From contig NZ_WMIB01000001.1 in the NCBI RefSeq assembly GCF_009711125.1, positions 248,001 to 312,000 on the forward strand: a stretch of DNA of 64,000 nt, read 5' to 3'. A model generated the notes under the pieces. That model saw only the letters and a list, made by a program, of their open reading frames with translations, was not told where the DNA came from and searched no databases. The position numbers were made by a program, and so were the translations under genes. The DNA is from Metabacillus mangrovi (GTDB lineage Bacteria; Bacillota; Bacilli; Bacillales; Bacillaceae). Shown piece after piece: positions 41,333 through 50,062 of the stretch. Position 1 is the first letter of the stretch. Each line of letters opens with the position of its first letter.

Positions 41333-41415
41333 AAGACTGACAAAACCTCCTATTTTACGACCATACTTTTCCTATTATACTAGACTGTCAGTCTCTTGTT
41401 AAGCAAAAAACATTT

Positions 41416-41946
41416 TCAGCTTCCAATCATTTGCTCCGACTGGTCCTCCTCTTCCTTATCACGGCTTTTGTGCGCCATCCTGCTTGCAGCAGCAGCTGCC
41501 AGACCTGCCACTATATCATCAAGAAAGGTATTGACCCTGTCATCTTTGTGCTCATCCAGCTCTTTGATAATTCCAAACTTCTCTTTATCGAGGAACCCGA
41601 AATTTGTAAGGCCGATGGAGCCGTACACATTCACGATGGACAAAGGAATAATTTCATCAATGCCGTACAGCGGTTCATCTGTTTCTACGAGATGCTGCAG
41701 CGGCTGAGGCAGCAGCTTCTTCTCCGCCAGTTCGTCGAGCGCAAGACCTGTCAGCACGGCATGTACGATTTCTCTTTTGCTCAGCACACGCTCCACATTA
41801 TAGATGCAATCTTCAAGAGTGAGCGCAGGTATGTACCGTTCCTGAAGCCGGAAAACAATATCAGCGATATCCCTGATCTGCACCCCCCGGTCCTCGAGCA
41901 TCTTAACTGTAATTCTGGACATTTCTTTCATTGTATATTTAGCCAT
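41416..41946 (-). CDS. ypjQ: YpjQ, phosphatidylglycerophosphatase A-type protein
   Basis: A 176-residue protein of the alpha-helical PgpA-type family seen in Bacillus YpjQ and YutG. It shows RGVQIRDIADIVFRLQERYI, LTGLALDELAEKKLLP and DDRVNTFLDDIVAGLAAA. It probably dephosphorylates phosphatidylglycerol phosphate or a related substrate, by family. ATG at 41946 is chosen; AAGGGACGGG precedes it. It follows ypjP by 17 bases. Confidence 0.83.
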   Translation of the reverse strand: MAKYTMKEMSRITVKMLEDRGVQIRDIADIVFRLQERYIPALTLEDCIYNVERVLSKREIVHAVLTGLALDELAEKKLLPQPLQHLVETDEPLYGIDEIIPLSIVNVYGSIGLTNFGFLDKEKFGIIKELDEHKDDRVNTFLDDIVAGLAAAAASRMAHKSRDKEEEDQSEQMIGS

Positions 41947-41963
41947 TAGCAGCCCGTCCCTTC

Positions 41964-42515
41964 TTAATGAGTCCATGCTGGAGGTGTGTTGCGGTCCCAG
42001 TAAATCCTGCCAAGCTCATGGTGTTTCTCAAAGGAATCTCCGGCAAGATGGTAATGAAAGTTAAACCAGTATCCGTCTCCAGGAGGGCGATCTGTTCTGA
42101 CATGAAAACGGATGACATCCTTCCCCGTTTCTCCGCTGTAAATATGGAAGATCTTTTCACTCCTGCCGGTTCCCGGCTTTTCGGTGATGATCAAATTCCG
42201 CAGTTCTTCCGGTTTCAGTTCTTTTTCAATCGTTTCCTCAATTTTCGGTAAAATGAGCGAATCAAACTCCTGCTCGATCACCGGGCCGATTTTACTGCCG
42301 AATTTCAGCTGGGTCTGCCCTTTTGCCATTTCTTTAAAATAGTCAAGATCATGTGGTAAAGCGTCCTGAGCACCAGATGATGCAGGACCCGGAATAACCG
42401 TCTCCGGAATCTCCCTGGTACGTTCCTCCGCAAGCAGGGAAGCCGGAGGGGCAACCATTCCGAGAGTAATGATCGAAAACAATGCAACAAGCGTCTTTTT
42501 TAACCACTTATGAAT
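41964..42515 (-). CDS. ypjP: YpjP, secreted protein, apparent ATT start
   Basis: A ~183-residue protein matching YpjP by context, with a conserved C-terminal half (GYWFNFHYHLAGDSFEKHHE, IYWDRNTPP). From the TTG at 42482 the product would lack the positive n-region of a signal peptide. Reading from ATT at 42513-42515, behind GGGAGGGG, gives (M)HKWLKKTLVALFSIITLG with a signal peptide ending near LLA. No ATG, GTG or TTG lies in frame there. Function unknown; it should be exported. Confidence 0.72.
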   Translation of the reverse strand: MHKWLKKTLVALFSIITLGMVAPPASLLAEERTREIPETVIPGPASSGAQDALPHDLDYFKEMAKGQTQLKFGSKIGPVIEQEFDSLILPKIEETIEKELKPEELRNLIITEKPGTGRSEKIFHIYSGETGKDVIRFHVRTDRPPGDGYWFNFHYHLAGDSFEKHHELGRIYWDRNTPPAWTH

Positions 42516-42654
42516 GAGGTTCCCCTCCCAGATTGTTATACTATCATTTTAGCACAGCCCCCATCGTTTCTCTCTACATTTTAGAGAAAGCGCTTTAATA
42601 GAAGGAAAAAATCCATTACAATGGAAATATGAACGCAAAGGGGAGGGCTTATCC

Positions 42655-42729
42655 ATGTATGAAGCACTGCTGATTGGAGCCAGTTTTTTTACTCTTGTTT
42701 ATATGATTGTTATGGAGATAACAGACTAA
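42655..42729 (+). CDS. 24-residue membrane peptide
   Basis: MYEALLIGASFFTLVYMIVM plus EITD, one membrane helix, with AAGGGGAGGG at ideal spacing and a hairpin just after the stop. The form (M-Y-E-A-L, one helix, short charged tail) recalls holin-like type I toxins such as TxpA relatives, but it is shorter and the match is by eye only. Confidence 0.5.
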   Translation: MYEALLIGASFFTLVYMIVMEITD

Positions 42730-42734
42730 TCAAA

Positions 42735-42765
42735 CGGCAGGATTATGTCCTGCCGGACACGATCC
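42735..42765 (+). terminator. Hairpin after the small membrane peptide
   Basis: GGCAGGA and TCCTGCC pair around TTATG within 10 to 30 bases of the stop; there is no T run, so it is a possible terminator or RNA stem. Confidence 0.4.
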
Positions 42766-42847
42766 TGGCAGGACCGGCCGTCACGTATTCAAAGTCTGGT
42801 ATCTGATCTGGTACTGCAGTTCGGAAGAGAGTGAATGTTTAGAGAAG

Positions 42848-43420
42848 GTCAGCAATTCCCCGGAAAAAGTCAGCAATTCTCCGAGAAAGTCAGCAATTCC
42901 CGGAGTAAGTCAGCAATTCTCCCGAGTAAGTCAGCAATTCTCGGAAAAAGTCAGCAATTCTCCTGATTAAGTCAGCAATTCTCGGAAAAAGTCAGCAATT
43001 CTCCTGAGTAAGTCAGCAATTCTCCCGAGTAAGTCAGCAATTCCACGGAAAAAGTCAGCAATTCCCGGAGAAAGTCAGCAATTCCCCCGAGTAAGTCAGC
43101 AATTCTCGGAAAAAGTCAGCAATTCTCCTGAGTAAGTCAGCAATTCCCGGAAAAAGTCAGCAATTCCCCCGAGTAAGTCAGCAATTCCCGGAGTAAGTCA
43201 GCAATTCCCCCGAGTAAGTCAGCAATTCCCGGAAAAAGTCAGCAATTCTCTGGAGTAAGTCAGCAATTCTCCCGAGTAAGTCAGCAATTCCACGGAAAAA
43301 GTCAGCAATTCCCCCGAGTAAGTCAGCAATTCTCGGAAAAAGTCAGCAATTCTCCTGAAAAAGTCAGCAATTTCCCCGAGTAAGTCAGCAATTCTCCCGA
43401 GTAAGTCAGCAATTCCACGT
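42848..43420. repeat. About 28 tandem copies of a ~20-bp unit with core GTCAGCAATTC
   Basis: The 11-mer GTCAGCAATTC (one copy has ATTT) recurs about 28 times at 19-22 base intervals. The linkers are mainly of two types, CCGAGTAA and CGGAAAAA (with small variants), often alternating. A degraded copy follows at about 43447. Unit lengths vary, no frame stays open, and nothing in the gap to 43633 looks coding. The linkers are too short and too alike for a CRISPR. Confidence 0.9.
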
Positions 43421-43598
43421 AAAGAGTAAGCACCCCTCTTGATAAAATCAGCAATTTTGCTGCAGCATTCCTACTTCATAGACTGAAACAGCTCCTGCGC
43501 GAAACGATCCGGGCAGTGCTTCTCACCTCTATGCTCTTTCTGCCGCTTCCCCCCTTCACTTCTGCTCGCTTTCAAAAACTCAACCTTCCATCAAACGG

Positions 43599-43629
43599 AA
43601 AAAGAGCCGGCTAGCCGGCTCTTTTTTTG
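43599..43629. terminator. Terminator after the YuzL-like gene
   Basis: AAAGAGCCGGCTAGCCGGCTCTTT is a perfect palindrome with an A run before and T run after, immediately beyond the stop at 43634. Confidence 0.85.
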
Positions 43630-43633
43630 CTTG

Positions 43634-43762
43634 TTACATGTTCTTCGCTTTGCGGGAAGCGGAGCTTTGCTGTTTTCCGTTTTCCCGGTTTGTGGTTCCC
43701 TGGCCTTCTGTTTCCGGAGAACCGAGCTGGGATTTTGACGGATTGGCTTTTTTGCTGGACAT
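43634..43762 (-). CDS. YuzL-like small spore-type protein
   Basis: A 42-residue, very polar, basic protein, MSSKKANPSKSQLGSPETEG followed by a Gln/Ser/Lys tail ending KAKNM. The pattern K-x-NPSK-x-x-x-x-S-x-x-x-EGQG recalls the YuzL family of small Bacillus proteins, possibly spore or SASP-like. GGAGGTGATTTTC precedes the ATG. It stands just after ypiP on the same strand, with its own terminator. Confidence 0.6.
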   Translation of the reverse strand: MSSKKANPSKSQLGSPETEGQGTTNRENGKQQSSASRKAKNM

Positions 43763-43789
43763 GAAAATCACCTCCACACGTATTGTTTC

Positions 43790-44569
43790 CTAATTTCCGG
43801 TTTCCAACACGCCGTAATGAAAGGAAGATGAACGTCTTTTGATTTGCTGGAATCCCCACCGGTCAAAGCGGCTGCTCTTCCAGTGGTCTTTTAACACGAC
43901 CCTGCCCTTAGCCACGCGCCTGGCTTCTGCGATCACTTCGTCTGTTAAACCGCTGTATACGGCGAGTTTTTTTAAAGGCTCTATTCCTTCAGAAGAGACC
44001 GCTTCTTCGAACATCGGGTCAAAATAGACGGTATCAAAGGAGGCATCTCCACACGACTTAAGGTACGTTAGATGATCTGCATGCTGCACTTCCACTCTGG
44101 CCATAGCCCTGTTCATAGCGTCAATGCCTGTGTCCCATTTTTTCAGCCCATGCTTGACAATTAATGCCATTTCCCTGCTTCCTTCAATGGCAGTTACTTT
44201 TCCGCCTTCCCCTGCTGCAAAGGCAGCAGTGATGCTGTCTGACGCCAGTCCCATTGTGCAGTCCAGAAGAGAACTGCCTTCTTTCAGGTCTGCCGCGGCA
44301 ATAAAAGGGTCTGACTGCCCTGCGAGCAGGCGCTTTACACGAAACATAGAAGAATTAGGATGGAAGTAGAACGGACTCGCTTGTTCATCAGTAAACAATT
44401 CCATCCGGTCCACCCCCATGATGAGAACCGGCTCCCCCTTTTGAAGCATGGATGAAACCGATTGTCTGTCGCGCAGCAAAAAGGGGCTGTTCAGCTGTGC
44501 TGCAAGCTCTCTCGCTGCCCCTTCCACTGCTTTTTGGTTTTTCATAACTGTTGTGATGATCACGTTCAA
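43790..44569 (-). CDS. ypiP: YpiP, class I SAM-dependent methyltransferase
   Basis: A 259-residue protein with a Rossmann methyltransferase core at about 95-215: LLDCTMGLASDSITAAFAAG (SAM site), TAIEGSREMALIV (acidic end of strand 2) and VYFDPMFE (the DPMF motif shared with RsmJ-type rRNA guanine methyltransferases). The substrate is probably a nucleic acid base; rRNA is the best guess. The start is TTG with AAGGGG before it. Confidence 0.83.
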   Translation of the reverse strand: MNVIITTVMKNQKAVEGAARELAAQLNSPFLLRDRQSVSSMLQKGEPVLIMGVDRMELFTDEQASPFYFHPNSSMFRVKRLLAGQSDPFIAAADLKEGSSLLDCTMGLASDSITAAFAAGEGGKVTAIEGSREMALIVKHGLKKWDTGIDAMNRAMARVEVQHADHLTYLKSCGDASFDTVYFDPMFEEAVSSEGIEPLKKLAVYSGLTDEVIAEARRVAKGRVVLKDHWKSSRFDRWGFQQIKRRSSSFHYGVLETGN

Positions 44570-44589
44570 GAAAACCCCTTCACAGAAAA

Positions 44590-44616
44590 ATCGGGATGGC
44601 TCTGTGCCATCCCGTT
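44590..44616 (-). terminator. Terminator of brxA
   Basis: CGGGATGGC and GCCATCCCG pair around ACAGA, followed by ATTTTT on the minus strand. Confidence 0.85.
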
Positions 44617-44623
44617 AAGATTC

Positions 44624-45058
44624 TCAGCAGTGCTTCTGAAACGCATGCTCCAGATTTGCCATAATCTCTTCCATTTCAAACCCTTCAATTTCATGTCTTG
44701 GTATGAAATGCACGACTTCTTTCCCTTTCAGCAAAGCCATGGAAGGAGAAGAAGGCTCGTATCCTTCAAAATATCCGCGCATTTTTGCTGTCGCTTCTTT
44801 ATCCTGGCCGGCAAAAACCGTCACGAGATGATCCGGTGCTTTTTCGGCATTCAGAGCGGACTGGGTTGCTGCGGGTCTTGCAAGTCCAGCTGCACAGCCG
44901 CAAACGGAGTTGACGACAACGAGTGTTGTGCCGTCTGCCTGCTCCATATATTCTCCCACCGCTTCATCAGTAAGCAGTTCTTTAAAACCTGCTCTTGTCA
45001 GTTCTTCTCTCATCGGCTTCACCATTTGCCGCATATATTCTTCATATGCCATTGACAT
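44624..45058 (-). CDS. brxA: Bacilliredoxin BrxA (YphP)
   Basis: A 144-residue thioredoxin-fold protein with the CGC motif (Cys53-Gly-Cys55) in VVVNSVCGCAAG. Bacilliredoxins remove bacillithiol from mixed disulfides on proteins after oxidative stress. Length equals B. subtilis YphP. ATG at 45058 is set by GGAGG nine bases upstream; the longer in-frame extension has no site. It follows ilvD, as in B. subtilis. Confidence 0.95.
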   Translation of the reverse strand: MSMAYEEYMRQMVKPMREELTRAGFKELLTDEAVGEYMEQADGTTLVVVNSVCGCAAGLARPAATQSALNAEKAPDHLVTVFAGQDKEATAKMRGYFEGYEPSSPSMALLKGKEVVHFIPRHEIEGFEMEEIMANLEHAFQKHC

Positions 45059-45142
45059 AATCGCAGTCCTCCTGAAACAATCGGGGGTTTTAGCAGCCCC
45101 GTTTTTTTCAAGAATACTATAGATATACCGGCACTGCAACGT

Positions 45143-46849
45143 TTACAGCTTTACATGCTCTTTTGCAGGTTCCGGCAAATCGGTTACGGCTCCTTTGGAT
45201 GAACAGGAGACCGTCCGGGCATATTTTCCGAGAACCCCTCTTAACCTTTGCTGCGGGGCTGTCCACTTCGCTCGTCTCTCTGCCAATTCCGCTTCCTCGA
45301 CATGCATGGTCAACTCTCTTTTCTCACTGTCTACTGTTATAAGATCCCCCGTTTTCAGCAAGGCAATCGGTCCCCCAGTCTGAGCTTCAGGAGCAATATG
45401 ACCCACGACAAGCCCGTGAGTCCCTCCGGAGAAGCGGCCGTCTGTCAGCAATGCTACCGTTTCCCCAAGACCTTTTCCTACAAGAATCCCGGATAAGGAG
45501 AGCATCTCAGGCATTCCCGGTCCTCCTTTCGGACCTTCATAGCGGATGACGATGACATCTCCTGCAGTGATCTCACCTTCCATAACAGCTGCTGTCGCGT
45601 CCTCTTCACTGTCAAAAACCTTTGCCGGACCCGTCAAGTTCGTCACTTTTAAGCCTGAAACCTTAGCAACTGCTCCGTCAGGTGCCAGATTCCCTTTCAA
45701 GACCACAAGGGGTCCATCATGGCGCAGCGGCTTTTCAACCGGTACGATGACATCCTGGTCCGGAAGCAGCCCTTCAAGGTCCTCCAGATTTTCTGCTAAG
45801 GTCTTGCCGGTAACGGTCAGGCAGTCTCCGTTCAAGTACCCTTTTTCAAGAAGAAGTTTCATGACGCCCGGAACACCGCCCGCTTCATGAAGGTCCTGCA
45901 TCACATATTTACCACTCGGCTTCAAATCCGCGATGTGCGGGACTTTTTTCTGGATGCGCCCGAAATCTTCGAGCGTCACATCTACTTCCATCGCATTGGC
46001 GATCGCGAGCAGATGGAGGATGGCATTTGTGGATCCCCCAAGCGCCATAACTAGCGTTATCGCATTCTCGAATGCCGGTTTTGTCATGATATCTTTCGGA
46101 TAAATTCCGGCTTCAAGCAGCTTCAGGACTGCTTCTCCGGCTTTATAGCAATCATCCATCTTGAATTCTGACTCAGCAGGGTTGGAAGAACTTCCAGGCA
46201 GGCTCATTCCAAGTGCTTCAATGGCAGATGCCATCGTGTTGGCTGTATACATTCCGCCGCATGAACCAGCACCTGGGCAGGCGTTGCACTCGATCTTGTG
46301 AAGATCTTCCCTTCCGATATCTCCTTTATTGTATTGGCCGACGCCCTCAAATGCAGAAACGATATCGATGTCCTTTCCGTCCAGTTTTCCCGGTTTGATT
46401 GTCCCCCCGTAAACAAATATGGACGGGACTTCTGACCGCGCCATTGCAATGAGACAGCCAGGCATGTTTTTATCGCAGCCGCCGATTGCTACATAGGCAT
46501 CTAGATTCTCAGCGCCTACCACTGTTTCAATGGAGTCAGCGATTACATCCCGGCTCGGCAGGGAATAGCGCATGCCTGACGTCCCCATCGAAATGCCGTC
46601 TGAGACGGTTATGGTGTTAAAGATCATGCCTGCGCCGCCTGCTTCCCTGACTCCCTCTTTTGCTTTGACAGCCAGCTTATCAATATGTATATTGCACGGG
46701 GTCACCTCGCTCCAGGTGCTGGCAACACCAATCATCGGCTTCTTAAAATCCTCATCCGTAAACCCGACTGCGCGGAGCATGGCCCGGTTCGGTACTCTGA
46801 TTGCATCTTCACTCAGATGCCTGCTTTTAATTCTCAAATCTTTGCTCAT
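45143..46849 (-). CDS. ilvD: Dihydroxy-acid dehydratase
   Basis: A 568-residue iron-sulfur dehydratase for the third step of isoleucine and valine synthesis. The cluster ligands lie in [10 protein letters not shown] and [19 protein letters not shown], and [10 protein letters not shown] is the conserved C-terminal motif. GGAGGG precedes the ATG. It is a single gene here, away from the main ilv-leu operon, as in B. subtilis. No T-box or other leader could be recognised in the ~100-base upstream region. Confidence 0.96.
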   Translation of the reverse strand: MSKDLRIKSRHLSEDAIRVPNRAMLRAVGFTDEDFKKPMIGVASTWSEVTPCNIHIDKLAVKAKEGVREAGGAGMIFNTITVSDGISMGTSGMRYSLPSRDVIADSIETVVGAENLDAYVAIGGCDKNMPGCLIAMARSEVPSIFVYGGTIKPGKLDGKDIDIVSAFEGVGQYNKGDIGREDLHKIECNACPGAGSCGGMYTANTMASAIEALGMSLPGSSSNPAESEFKMDDCYKAGEAVLKLLEAGIYPKDIMTKPAFENAITLVMALGGSTNAILHLLAIANAMEVDVTLEDFGRIQKKVPHIADLKPSGKYVMQDLHEAGGVPGVMKLLLEKGYLNGDCLTVTGKTLAENLEDLEGLLPDQDVIVPVEKPLRHDGPLVVLKGNLAPDGAVAKVSGLKVTNLTGPAKVFDSEEDATAAVMEGEITAGDVIVIRYEGPKGGPGMPEMLSLSGILVGKGLGETVALLTDGRFSGGTHGLVVGHIAPEAQTGGPIALLKTGDLITVDSEKRELTMHVEEAELAERRAKWTAPQQRLRGVLGKYARTVSCSSKGAVTDLPEPAKEHVKL

Positions 46850-46954
46850 CTTTTTCCCTCCTGCAATCGATTGATTGTGTACTACTATAGAACTTTAAAT
46901 AAACCATTGCAATAATATTCTTAAAATTTTTAATAGAATGTTTTCTTTCTGTAA

Positions 46955-46990
46955 TAAGAAAGCGCACCCAATGGCTGCGGGTGCGCTCTC
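46955..46990 (-). terminator. Terminator of the cvfC-like gene
   Basis: AGCGCACCC and GGGTGCGCT form a nine-pair stem followed by TTTCTTATT on the minus strand. Confidence 0.85.
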
Positions 46991-46994
46991 TCTA

Positions 46995-48125
46995 TTATTC
47001 TGTATGTTTTCTGCTTTCTGTCATCTGTTTCCATACCGAACCCATTGCTTCTTCACCGCCCTCGATGCGGCTTGCGGCAAGCTTGACCTGCATACTGACT
47101 TCAAATTCCGGGTCTTCTTCCGCTTCTTTCAAAGCAGGAAGCGCCCGCTCATCGCCGATCTCATACAAAAACATTGCCGCCCGCCACCGGACTAGCTTAT
47201 TTTTATCCTTCAGCGCTTTGATCATGGCAGGGATGGCGTGGGGATTGCCGATATCAGACAGGCAATCTCCCGCTGTTCTTCTCACCGTTACCGATTTGTC
47301 TTCAAGAGCTTGGTAGAGCAGCGGCAGAACAGCTTCATCCTCGATCATGCCCAGATAAACAACAGCCAGCCTGCGGATCGATGCTTTCTCATCTTTAAGG
47401 GCTTTCTCAAGAACATCAAGATCTTCAATTGAAGGATTCATCTGCTCCAGGTGTGCGTACCTGGCTGTCCATTCCGGTTCATCCAGCATTTCAGGGTGAA
47501 CCTTATAGGAAGTCCGACTGATCTGCTGCACACCCTCCTCTTTATTGATCAGCGCCTGTGCCGTCCGCGCCAGGCGTTCGTCTTTATAGGCGGCAGATAA
47601 CTCTTCTATGATCTCGCGCCCGATCTCGTCCATGTCCCCGTACCGTACACCATGGTCCTTCCATTCACGGTCAAGGACTACATTTGAAGCATGCTGCTGC
47701 ACTTTAAAGATCATGTCCTGAAAACGCTGTGGAAGAGCGAATCGCTTTTCTTCGCTCCCGTCCGAGAGCTTCAGCTGCATCGGAATTCCGTTGAACATCT
47801 GGACAGCTGCCTTCACTTCACCGAATCCTTCAGCAGCCGGTTCAAGTGCGCTGCTTTCAGATGCATTTTCTCCAAAACATTCTCTCACACGGGAAAGGAT
47901 CTCTTTCCAGTCATATTTTGCATTCCGCTCCACGGCCAGAAAGTCGGCTACATGATAGACGCCTTTGACCCCATCAACTTCAAGAATCTGCTGGATGACA
48001 TTTGGAGCATGGTCCGCTTCCCCTTTTTTGTAGTTATTGCTTGTCCCTTTCGGAAGTTCCTCAGTAAGGATAATCTTCATCGTGTTGGGACTTGGCGTTG
48101 GTTCAATTGTTTTAATGCTAAGCAC
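46995..48125 (-). CDS. ypgR: YpgR/CvfC, HEAT-repeat virulence-factor-C-like protein
   Basis: A 376-residue protein in two parts. Residues 1-90 are a scaffold-type NifU N-like domain (MKIILTEELPKGTS, VYHVADFLAVERNAKYDWKE). Residues about 220-365 hold PBS-lyase-type HEAT repeats (IRRLAVVYLGMIEDE, VRRTAGDCLSDIGNP, VRWRAAMFLYEIGDE). It matches B. subtilis YpgR and Staphylococcus CvfC; the latter affects virulence and haemolysin levels, but the mechanism is unclear. The start is GTG behind GAGGAGG. Confidence 0.87.
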   Translation of the reverse strand: MLSIKTIEPTPSPNTMKIILTEELPKGTSNNYKKGEADHAPNVIQQILEVDGVKGVYHVADFLAVERNAKYDWKEILSRVRECFGENASESSALEPAAEGFGEVKAAVQMFNGIPMQLKLSDGSEEKRFALPQRFQDMIFKVQQHASNVVLDREWKDHGVRYGDMDEIGREIIEELSAAYKDERLARTAQALINKEEGVQQISRTSYKVHPEMLDEPEWTARYAHLEQMNPSIEDLDVLEKALKDEKASIRRLAVVYLGMIEDEAVLPLLYQALEDKSVTVRRTAGDCLSDIGNPHAIPAMIKALKDKNKLVRWRAAMFLYEIGDERALPALKEAEEDPEFEVSMQVKLAASRIEGGEEAMGSVWKQMTESRKHTE

Positions 48126-48175
48126 GCTTCCGCCTCCTCAGGAATTTTCATTCAGTTTAACATAGTGCATGGAAG

Positions 48176-48796
48176 TTAATCATTCTGCAGACCTTCGCCC
48201 TCAATTTCACTGTAAAATGCTTTCAGGTAGCTCTCCAGCAGAAGATGTCTTTTTGCCGCCTCTGCCTTCCCTGCTTCCGTATTCATCAAATCTTTCAATT
48301 TAAGGAGTTTCTCATGAAAATGACGGATGGCAGAGCCCTCCTCTTCCTTGATGCTGTACATTGGCTGGCCGATGCTCCCTGAATAAATAAAGGCTCTTGC
48401 GATGCCGACTGCGCCGATTGCATCAAGCCGGTCTGCATCCTGAACGATCTGCCCTTCAAGAGAATCAGGTCTGCTCGCCCCGCTGCCATTGAAAGAAATG
48501 GTATCAATAATGTGCATGATGCTGGAACATGCTTCTTTTTTAATAGAAAGTCCCGATAAAAAGTCTTCAATTTCCGTTTTTGTCATCTTAATATCAGTCC
48601 GTAATTTGCGGTCGGGAAGATCATGAAGCAGAGCGGCCATTTCGACAACAAAAAGATTGGCATCCGTGCGGACCGAAAGCATTCGCGCGGTTCTTCTCAC
48701 CCTGTCAATGTGCAGCCAATCATGGCCGGATCCTTCGTTTCCGAGACGTTTTTTTACAAATTCAGCTGCCGTCTCAAGCACAATCTCCTCGTTCAA
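48176..48796 (-). CDS. ypgQ: YpgQ, HD-domain phosphohydrolase
   Basis: A 206-residue HD-domain protein: HDWLHIDRV, LLHDLPD (the HD pair), and QDADRLDAIGAVG, a full metal-binding set. B. subtilis YpgQ is a nucleotide pyrophosphatase of this type. The start is TTG with GGAGGG eight bases upstream. It lies 50 bases before ypgR and is probably in its transcript. Confidence 0.9.
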   Translation of the reverse strand: MNEEIVLETAAEFVKKRLGNEGSGHDWLHIDRVRRTARMLSVRTDANLFVVEMAALLHDLPDRKLRTDIKMTKTEIEDFLSGLSIKKEACSSIMHIIDTISFNGSGASRPDSLEGQIVQDADRLDAIGAVGIARAFIYSGSIGQPMYSIKEEEGSAIRHFHEKLLKLKDLMNTEAGKAEAAKRHLLLESYLKAFYSEIEGEGLQND

Positions 48797-49052
48797 TCTT
48801 TTTTCCCTCCACTATAAAGAAAGTTTGACGCTTCTCTGATTTATGTATACGGATCGAGCAGCCTTCGAGAGACCACATCTAAAGGAGACTGGGTAAGCTG
48901 CTGCACAGCGCCTGACCGCAAATGAAGGACCTTTCATTCGCACGGGTCCTCCATTTGCAAGGGGTTCACCTTATATGACAGCTTCCGGGTCCTCTCATTT
49001 TTCATAGGACATTTGATCCCGGAGGTTCTTGTTTCACCTGTGACCGCGTATT

Positions 49053-49544
49053 TTAAAGATTTCCCTGTTTCAGCAGCTGCTCGATGTCCTTTTCCAGTTC
49101 CTTTGGATTTGTGTTCGGTGCGAAACGCTTGAACGGCTTTCCGTCCCTTGCGATGAGAAATTTGGTAAAGTTCCATTTTACCCCTTCAGATCCAAGCATA
49201 CCGGGGAGCTCGGTTGTTAAATAGCTGAACAGCGGATGTGCTTCTTTGCCGTTCACTTTTATTTTGGAGAACATCGGAAACGCTACGCCGTAGTTTCTTT
49301 CACAAAACGCAGCGATTTCATCCTCTGTACCCGGCTCCTGGTTCATAAACTGATCGCATGGAAATCCGAGAATTTCGAACCCTTTCTCTGAATAGCGGTC
49401 ATACAGCTCCTGCAAGCCTTTATATTGAGGGGTAAACCCGCATTTGCTGGCTGTATTAACGACTAACAGCACTTTTCCTTCATAATCTGAGAGTGGCTGC
49501 TGCACTCCTTTTATATCTGCAGCCTGAAATTCATATACGCTCAA
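49053..49544 (-). CDS. bsaA: Glutathione peroxidase-like thiol peroxidase BsaA
   Basis: A 163-residue peroxidase of the Gpx fold: NTASKCGFT (catalytic Cys35), FPCDQFMNQEPG with Gln and the resolving Cys candidate, and VKWNFTKFL with Trp and Asn. The Cys form works with thioredoxin rather than glutathione. It starts with TTG behind AAAGGAGGAG, overlapping the upstream gene's stop by four bases. The order ypgQ-bsaA-metA is that of B. subtilis with two extra genes inserted before metA. Confidence 0.94.
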   Translation of the reverse strand: MSVYEFQAADIKGVQQPLSDYEGKVLLVVNTASKCGFTPQYKGLQELYDRYSEKGFEILGFPCDQFMNQEPGTEDEIAAFCERNYGVAFPMFSKIKVNGKEAHPLFSYLTTELPGMLGSEGVKWNFTKFLIARDGKPFKRFAPNTNPKELEKDIEQLLKQGNL

Positions 49545-50062
49545 AGTGATTCTCCTCCTTTATTGATCCTGGCAATTGTCCGGTATACAGATTCTACAAA
49601 TGCCTCCATATCTCCTGCATGGTCCTCTGTGATGAGATGCCTGAAGGTGAACGTTATTTCATTTACAAACTCTATTTCCTTTGCGGATGGGTCGTAGCTG
49701 GTTTTCATGCCAAAATCCGTTTCTGCTTCCCATTCCGGCTGGATTGCTTTGAGCCTTCTCAGTCCGGCGTCCCCATCATTTGAAGAAACAGAGAACGTCA
49801 CAAGCAGCCGGCATCCCGGAGCCGTCTTCCTGCCGGACCACTCAGACACCAGTTCTCCGGCAGCAACCGACAAACTTATCCCTGCGCTGGCCCCTTCCGG
49901 CCTGCCCCTCTCCAACATCCGGATACTCCACGTTCTGGACATATCCGCGAGATCCACGGTGTCGCTCCGGTTCCGGATATGAATCAGGCCGTCAAGGTCA
50001 AAATCATATACAAGCCCTTCAAGAATGACCTTCAGGTTATCAAAAACGGTCGGATCAAACAT
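49541..50062 (-). CDS. Uncharacterised 173-residue protein
   Basis: A soluble protein with a beta-rich look (WSIRMLERGRPEGASAGISL, RLLVTFSVSSNDGDAG, KEIEFVNEITFTFRH). I do not recognise it. It is sandwiched in an operon: its ATG overlaps the fhs stop (TAATG) and its stop overlaps the bsaA start, so it is translationally linked to both. This suggests co-expression in redox or one-carbon metabolism, nothing firmer. Confidence 0.6.
   Translation of the reverse strand: MFDPTVFDNLKVILEGLVYDFDLDGLIHIRNRSDTVDLADMSRTWSIRMLERGRPEGASAGISLSVAAGELVSEWSGRKTAPGCRLLVTFSVSSNDGDAGLRRLKAIQPEWEAETDFGMKTSYDPSAKEIEFVNEITFTFRHLITEDHAGDMEAFVESVYRTIARINKGGESL

Noticed and set aside
41333-41415. yybP-ykoY manganese riboswitch before the terC gene
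   Set aside because: Only about 83 bases are available and the expected stem-loop motifs are absent.
42848-43420. CRISPR array
   Set aside because: Linkers are only about 9 bases and fall into a few repeated types; there are no unique spacers and no cas genes.
46850-46960. T-box or other leader before ilvD
   Set aside because: No specifier loop or AGGGTGG-type T-box sequence is visible; the region is short and AT-rich.
48797-49052. Small gene in the gap between ypgQ and bsaA
   Set aside because: Short frames lack ribosome binding sites; only a weak hairpin near 48925-48955 was seen.
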